Source: an uncultured Dehalococcoidia bacterium (lineage in GTDB: Bacteria > Chloroflexota > Dehalococcoidia > Lucifugimonadales > Lucifugimonadaceae). From it: DNA of 64,000 nucleotides. Both the position numbers and the translations under genes were made by a program. The stretch covers positions 2,087,545 through 2,151,544 of the forward strand of contig OY282385.1 of assembly GCA_958295935.1 (NCBI GenBank), in the 5' to 3' direction. The notes under the pieces were generated by a model. It was not told where the DNA came from. It did no database searches and saw nothing but the letters and a program-made list of their open reading frames with translations. Numbering within the stretch: position 1 is the stretch's first letter; every line of letters starts with the position of its first letter. This document shows positions 59,938 through 64,000 of this stretch, piece by piece.

Positions 59938-60051
59938 CTACCTCGACCAGCGTTCCAGCAGTTCCCGGACCTTACCGCCGTACCGATCTTTGAACGCGGC
60001 AAGCTGTCCATCGGCGGCAGTGACGGCGGTCTGGTATTTGGGGTCGATCAT
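59938..60051 (-). CDS. very small hypothetical protein
   Basis: 37 residues beginning MIDPKYQTAVTAADGQLAAF. The ATG overlaps the upstream lipoprotein's stop (ATGA). Its start repeats the beginning of that gene, MIDLKYQAAV. It may be a real small product or a leftover of duplication. Confidence 0.4.
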   Translation of the reverse strand: MIDPKYQTAVTAADGQLAAFKDRYGGKVRELLERWSR

Positions 60052-60677
60052 CGTTGTCTCCTCTTCTCCGCGTTGAACGCTATCTTCGCTCTGCTCTTCG
60101 CAATCTGAAAATCCTTCCGAGCAGCATGATTGGCGTTCGAGACGATGGCGGTGTGCGAAAAGACGCCGACCCACCCGATGATGTCATCCGTTCGGAACTC
60201 CACGTCCTCGTCCTCCAGCTCATCGAGCAGATCATCCAGATCCCGCTTAATCTCAGCCGCCGGCGTGCGGCTGCCAATGTCTGGGTCGTTCACTATCCCA
60301 CGCCCCTCCGCAAGAAGGGCGATATTCCTGGATATGTCGTCCCCGATTGCCAGCAGCCGATCCAGGGCCGTTAGGCGCGTCAGAGCGGGCGCATCGGGTG
60401 TCGGCGTTGCGGTTGGAACCGGCGTTGCCGTAGCGACCGGCGGCGTGGACGTTGCCGTGAACGCTGCCTGCAACTCGTCGAGGACGGGGAGAACCTTGTC
60501 CCAGCACGCGTACACACCGGCGATGGTCGTGGTCGCGGTCGGCGTTGACATTTCGGTCCTGCCGGCGACGCACGCGTAGGCGTCTTTGGCTTCATCGCTC
60601 AGATGATCGGGCGCGCAGGCCATGAGCGCCATGAGCAATACGGCTATGACGGCGGCTTGATATTTGAGGTCAATCAT
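60048..60677 (-). CDS. lipoprotein with Thr/Pro linker
   Basis: 209 residues. Signal peptide MIDLKYQAAVIAVLLMALMA with Cys right after, then DHLSDEAKDAYACVAGRTEM, a Thr/Pro-rich linker (TSTPPVATATPVPTATPTPD), and a helical C-terminal part (RLTALDRLLAIGDDISRNIA, RDLDDLLDELEDEDVEFRTD). No known family. The TPTP linker resembles that of insert 1 at 17707 and other surface proteins of the genome. Very likely lipid-anchored and secreted. The following 37-codon gene is coupled to it. Confidence 0.65.
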   Translation of the reverse strand: MIDLKYQAAVIAVLLMALMACAPDHLSDEAKDAYACVAGRTEMSTPTATTTIAGVYACWDKVLPVLDELQAAFTATSTPPVATATPVPTATPTPDAPALTRLTALDRLLAIGDDISRNIALLAEGRGIVNDPDIGSRTPAAEIKRDLDDLLDELEDEDVEFRTDDIIGWVGVFSHTAIVSNANHAARKDFQIAKSRAKIAFNAEKRRQR

Positions 60678-60687
60678 CGGCGTTTTT

Positions 60688-60819
60688 CTACATCTCCGTC
60701 AGCAGTCCGATGGCTCGATCCAGGTGGATGCGGGCGTTCCTTGCGGTGTCGATGCGGCTCTCGACGGAAGCGTCTCCGGCGGCGTACTCAATGGCGTATC
60801 GCGCCCAGCCCCTTCCCAC
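60688..60819 (-). CDS. possible small helical protein
   Basis: 43 residues from a GTG with GGGAGG upstream: YAIEYAAGDASVESRIDTAR then IHLDRAIGLLTEM. A helical small product between the dehydrogenase and the lipoprotein gene; evidence is the frame and codon use only. Confidence 0.35.
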   Translation of the reverse strand: MGRGWARYAIEYAAGDASVESRIDTARNARIHLDRAIGLLTEM

Positions 60820-60843
60820 CGCCCTGCCTCCCCCGCCCCACCC

Positions 60844-61710
60844 CTACCTGCGCCCGTACCTACCTTGCGAATCGAAATGCGTCCGCAAACCCGCATTGTC
60901 ACGAATGTAATTCTTGACCTCCATCACAATGTCCTCCTGCAACTGGATCGACAAACCCCCGTCCACCGGAAGAGTCACACCCGTCACGAAAGACGCCTCA
61001 GCCGAACACAGAAAACCAATCGCATTCGCAATGTCGTCAGGAACGCCAGTACGCCTCACCGGATACTGCAACTCGAACAACCGAAAACCCGCAGCATTCC
61101 CGTGCTCCGACCACAAACGCTCCCCCCGCTCCGTCACAATGTGACCCGGCGCTATCGCATTCACCGTAATGCCAAGAGGACCAAAATCTATCGCCATCTG
61201 ACGAGTCATACCGATCACCGCAGACTTACCCGCCTCATACACCACAGACCGACTAGCCATCAGCAAACCATGCACCGAAGAAATATTCACGATGCGCCCG
61301 CCGTCACCCGAAACCTCCATCGCAGGAACCCCGTACTTCGCCCCCAGAAACAACGCCGTCGTCAAAAGATCCATACCCGCACGCCAGGAACCCGTAGACA
61401 CCTCCACCGCACTCCCCACACGATCAGCGCCGCCCCCATACGCATTCTGAACCAGGATGTCCAAGCGGCCAAACTCCCCCACCGCACGCTCCACCATCCC
61501 CCGCGCAACATCCTCATCGGAAACGTCACCGGCCATAACCGCCGCCCGCCCGCCCGCCGCCGCGATCCGCTCAGCATTCGCACGAGCCGCATCCTCCTCC
61601 ACGTCCACCACCAACACACAAGCCCCGTCACGCGCCAGACGACGAGCCGTAGCCCCCCCGATGCCCAGCGCACCCCCCGTCACAATCGCACTCTTGCCCC
61701 GTAAACTCAT
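60844..61710 (-). CDS. short-chain dehydrogenase/reductase
   Basis: 288 residues. The Rossmann start SAIVTGGALGIGGATARRLA, the NAG-like LVQNAYGGGADRV, the catalytic Ser in RIVNISSVHGLLMASR, and YEAGKSAVIGMTRQM with the Tyr and Lys are all classical SDR features. PVDGGLSIQLQEDIVMEV ends the core, after which about 25 extra residues follow. ATG at 61710 has GGAGGGAG. It oxidises or reduces a sugar or alcohol; substrate unknown. Its 3' end has a partial copy at 57467-57560, suggesting local duplication. Confidence 0.9.
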   Translation of the reverse strand: MSLRGKSAIVTGGALGIGGATARRLARDGACVLVVDVEEDAARANAERIAAAGGRAAVMAGDVSDEDVARGMVERAVGEFGRLDILVQNAYGGGADRVGSAVEVSTGSWRAGMDLLTTALFLGAKYGVPAMEVSGDGGRIVNISSVHGLLMASRSVVYEAGKSAVIGMTRQMAIDFGPLGITVNAIAPGHIVTERGERLWSEHGNAAGFRLFELQYPVRRTGVPDDIANAIGFLCSAEASFVTGVTLPVDGGLSIQLQEDIVMEVKNYIRDNAGLRTHFDSQGRYGRR

Positions 61711-62060
61711 AGCTCCCTCCATCAGCAAGGCCAGCGCCCACAAGACGACTCCATCAACACACACCCCCAAAAGCCAACTATACTCCAACCCCCGCCATCC
61801 ATCACCCGCCGGCCCCCCGGAAAACCAACCCCCCCCGCGACATTCCCCCAACCCCCGTCGCCCGCAACCCCGCAATCCCGCTAGAAAAACAGCCTCATTC
61901 CCCCAGCCCTCCCCGTCCAGCAACCCGCGAGTCCGCTAGAAAACCCCGCAATCCCGCTAGAAAAACAGCCTCATTCCCCCAGCCCTCCCCATCCAGCAAC
62001 CCGCGAGTCCGCTAAAAAAATGTCCACCACCCCTGAGTCCGCTAGAAAAACCCCACTGCG
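61711..62060. repeat. GAGTCCGCTAG repeat cluster in divergent promoter region
   Basis: After an unstructured part to about 61820, units CCCCGTCGCCCGCAACCCC, CAATCCCGCTAGAAAAACAG and CGCGAGTCCGCTAGAAAA repeat at 61845-61890, 61915-61940, 61940-61975 and 61985-62060. The last runs into the coding start of the next gene. Promoters for both divergent genes must lie here; none is clear. Confidence 0.75.
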
Positions 62061-63576
62061 CATCATCCTCGCCCTCGAACCATACCTCATCGTATTCATC
62101 GCCAGCGCCGTAACACTCATCATCGAAATCGTCGCCGCAAGAATACTCGCCCCGCACATAGGAGTATCCGTATACACCTGGACCAGCGTCATCGGAGTAA
62201 TACTCGCAGGAATAAGCATAGGAAACTGGCTCGGAGGAATACTCGCAGACCGAGCAGCATCCAGAACCAACCTCGGAATCATACTACTCGCAGGCGCAGC
62301 CGCAACACTACTAATACTGCCGCTCGCACAACTCGCACCCGCATGGGTCAATGCAACGCCCATACTGCTGCGAATAGTCCTACTCTCAACCATACTCTTC
62401 ATAACGCCAGCCGCCATAATCGGAATGGTCTCACCCCTCGTCATCAAACTCACACTACGAGACCTCTCAGTAACCGGAAACATAGTAGGACGAATATACG
62501 CCGTCTCAACCGCAGGAGCCATACTCGGAGTATTCCTGACCGGATTCATACTCATACAAGCCCTCGGCTCCAGAGAAACCATACTCTACCTAGCCATCGC
62601 AACCGGAATCCTGGCCGTCATCGCAGGACGACTATGGGACACACCACTCAAACTCATACTCCCAATGATCATCTTCGTAGCCGTCGCCGCCTTCGCTTCG
62701 ACACAACAACCACTCGCATCCATATGCACCGCCGAAAGCAACTACTTCTGCATAAGAGTCTCCGAAAGAACACTCGACGACGAATCCACCGTCCGAGTAC
62801 TCATCCTCGACAGACTCGTACATAGCTACGCCAAACCCGAAGAACCCGAATACCTGCACTACGGATACCAAAACGTATACGCAGGCATCGTAGAAATCAT
62901 CGCCCAAGAACGACCAGACTTCAACTCGCTCTTCATCGGAGGCGGAGGATACGAACTCCCCAGATACCTCGACGCAGTACACCCCCGAAGCTCCATCGAA
63001 GTCATCGAAATCGACCCCCAAGTCACCACCATCGCACTCGACTACCTAGGACTCGGAAGAACCCAACGCGTCGTCACCCAAAACGCAGACGCACGAATGG
63101 CCCTCCCCGAAAAACCACAACGAAAATACGACCTCGTAGTGGGAGACGCATTCAACGACCTCTCAGTCCCATACCACCTAACCACACTCGAATTCAACCA
63201 ACAGGTCAAACGAGTGCTCAAGCAAGACGGAATATACGCCGTCAACATCGTCGACGCACCAAACCCCGGCACATTCCTCAGAGCATTCGTACACACACTC
63301 CGCCAAACCTTCGAACACGTACAACTCCTGCCCATCGTACCCGACATGAACTTCCAGGACCGAGCCACCTCCATAGTAATCGCCTCCGACCTGCCCATAA
63401 CCCAGCAAGACCTCGACGCCGCTAACCAGAGACTAGGCACAACGGTCCTGCGAGCCCGCATCCTGGACCCCGAAGAACTCCAACAATGGATCGACCTACG
63501 AGAAAAAGTACTCCTCACAGACGACTACGCACCCATAGACAACTACCTCGCCCCCCTATTCATCAAAAGATCCTAA
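62020..63576 (+). CDS. membrane-fused spermidine synthase-like protein
   Basis: 518 residues. About seven to eight membrane helices at the N-terminus (EPYLIVFIASAVTLIIEIVA, TWTSVIGVILAGISIGNWLG, PAAIIGMVSPLVIKLTLRDL) are joined to a spermidine-synthase-fold domain with an AdoMet-type loop: NSLFIGGGGYELPRYLDAVH, SSIEVIEIDPQVTTIALDYL, YDLVVGDAFNDLSVPYHLTT. The GDAFND and DPQVT segments fit the family. Such MFS/spermidine synthase fusions are widespread but their product is unproven. The chosen ATG makes the first residues STTPESARKTP, encoded by the GAGTCCGCTAG repeat, so the repeat provides the start. A later start is not obvious. Codons favour ATA and C-ending forms. Confidence 0.85.
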   Translation: MSTTPESARKTPLRIILALEPYLIVFIASAVTLIIEIVAARILAPHIGVSVYTWTSVIGVILAGISIGNWLGGILADRAASRTNLGIILLAGAAATLLILPLAQLAPAWVNATPILLRIVLLSTILFITPAAIIGMVSPLVIKLTLRDLSVTGNIVGRIYAVSTAGAILGVFLTGFILIQALGSRETILYLAIATGILAVIAGRLWDTPLKLILPMIIFVAVAAFASTQQPLASICTAESNYFCIRVSERTLDDESTVRVLILDRLVHSYAKPEEPEYLHYGYQNVYAGIVEIIAQERPDFNSLFIGGGGYELPRYLDAVHPRSSIEVIEIDPQVTTIALDYLGLGRTQRVVTQNADARMALPEKPQRKYDLVVGDAFNDLSVPYHLTTLEFNQQVKRVLKQDGIYAVNIVDAPNPGTFLRAFVHTLRQTFEHVQLLPIVPDMNFQDRATSIVIASDLPITQQDLDAANQRLGTTVLRARILDPEELQQWIDLREKVLLTDDYAPIDNYLAPLFIKRS

Positions 63577-63589
63577 CCCCCCGTCCGCC

Positions 63590-63812
63590 CCGCGCCCCTA
63601 CCGCCCCCGTCGCCCGCGACCTGTGAACCCCCTAAAAAAACCAACCTGCCTCATTCCAACCAACCCCCGCCGCCAACAACCCGCGAGTCCGCTAGAAAAA
63701 CATCGTAGGGCCGAATCGCGATCCGCCCCCCTGATTCGCCTCATTCCCCCACCGCTCACCGCCCCACGCCCCTACCGCCCCCCCGTCGCCCGAAACCCCG
63801 CACGCCCGCTAA
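63590..63812. repeat. GAGTCCGCTAG repeats and a palindrome copy
   Basis: CGCGAGTCCGCTAGAAAAAC at about 63680, the GTAGGGCCGAATCGCGATCC palindrome at 63704-63730, and GCACGCCCGCTAAAAAAAC at the right end, which contains the stop of the next gene. No gene between 63577 and 63808. Confidence 0.8.
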
Positions 63813-64000
63813 AAAAACATGATAGCCGCGACCGCACCAAATCCTAGAAGGTGCAAGCCAGCCAGACCTAAAGCCAATGTACGAAGGTCCCTACGCAGAC
63901 CGCCGCGCAGATCGCCGAACGCCTTCTCGAGGTCAGCCTTCGTGACCAAGTGCTCATAAGCGCCTTCTAGGCGGCCAATGCGGACAAGCGCATCCTCTAC
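63809..64000 (-). CDS. small coiled-coil/TM protein, 5' end beyond window
   Basis: The - strand reads EDALVRIGRLEGAYEHLVTK, ADLEKAFGDLRGGLRRDLRT, then a hydrophobic helix LALGLAGLHLLGFGAVAAIM and FF-stop. The coiled coil plus C-terminal membrane anchor resembles DUF1640-like or phage XhlA-like proteins and the gene at 45070-45330. The stop codon TAG lies in the repeat unit CCGCTAAAAAAA. No upstream end is visible. Function unknown. Confidence 0.65.
   Translation of the reverse strand, partial: VEDALVRIGRLEGAYEHLVTKADLEKAFGDLRGGLRRDLRTLALGLAGLHLLGFGAVAAIMFF

Noticed and set aside
60844-61923. Longer start for the short-chain dehydrogenase
   Set aside because: The extra 71 residues translate the GAGTCCGCTAG repeat (Gly/Arg/Ser-rich); the ATG at 61710 has a clear GGAGGGAG site and the normal family start.

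Overview
The window is a high-GC bacterial chromosome segment, most likely from an uncultured Chloroflexota (Dehalococcoidia or SAR202-like). The pointers are a transaldolase-glucose-6-phosphate isomerase fusion beside transketolase and RpiB, an enolase-superfamily sugar-acid dehydratase with several SMP-30 lactonases, no recognisable outer-membrane genes, and many GTAGGGGCGG-type palindromic repeats. This is inference from gene content, not a phylogenetic placement. The + strand is strongly C-rich over most of its length, and most genes lie on the - strand.

Regions. 1-16 kb: carbon metabolism. A long - strand operon runs aldehyde dehydrogenase, two SMP-30 lactonases, transketolase, RpiB, Tal-Pgi fusion, DUF2090 aldolase-like protein, 6-phosphogluconate dehydrogenase. 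It is flanked by a truncated pntA, an alcohol dehydrogenase, a galactonate dehydratase-like enzyme and a third SMP-30 protein. 16.4-17.3 kb: tRNA-Leu and a NYN/OST-HTH RNase-like gene. 17.4-29.6 kb: a defence island. It holds an orphan type I-E-like CRISPR array of 27 repeats interrupted by three protein-coding inserts, a YHS protein and cytochrome c, an uncharacterised cysteine-rich gene bracketed by direct repeats, and a DUF1998-type helicase broken by a module of ubiquitin-like protein, E1-like ThiF, DUF6527 protein, XRE repressor and ImmA/IrrE protease. A type II restriction-modification pair and an IS1595 remnant follow. 29.9-36 kb: repeat-rich lipoprotein, tRNA-Glu and tRNA-Gln, aquaporin, a five-domain DUF805 cluster, amidase. 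36-41.7 kb: dinB, the riboflavin genes ribD-ribE-ribBA-ribH, and dcd. 42-45 kb: acidic repeat protein, phosphotransferase, SIMPL lipoprotein. 45-60 kb: an HK97-type head module (terminase, portal, protease, capsid, connector and neck genes, no tail, lysis or integrase genes) with a Kef-type antiporter between portal and protease. Upstream of it lie two large paralogous coiled-coil proteins and a truncated third copy. 60-64 kb: small lipoprotein genes, a short-chain dehydrogenase, a membrane spermidine synthase-like protein and the start of a coiled-coil/TM gene.

How the parts work together. The first operon can run the non-oxidative pentose phosphate pathway and 6-phosphogluconate oxidation, fed by lactonase, dehydrogenase and dehydratase steps on sugar acids; pntA next to it would balance NADPH. 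No zwf is visible. The ubiquitin-like module has a sigma70-type promoter overlapped by palindromes suited to the XRE repressor, so the metalloprotease is a plausible inducer. The riboflavin genes form one overlapping transcription unit behind dcd.

The most interesting points are the gene-bearing inserts at spacer positions of the CRISPR array (biology or assembly artefact must be settled), the protease-controlled ubiquitin-like module replacing the centre of a helicase gene, the antiporter in a phage head operon, and several dispersed repeat families, one built on a 9-bp period.
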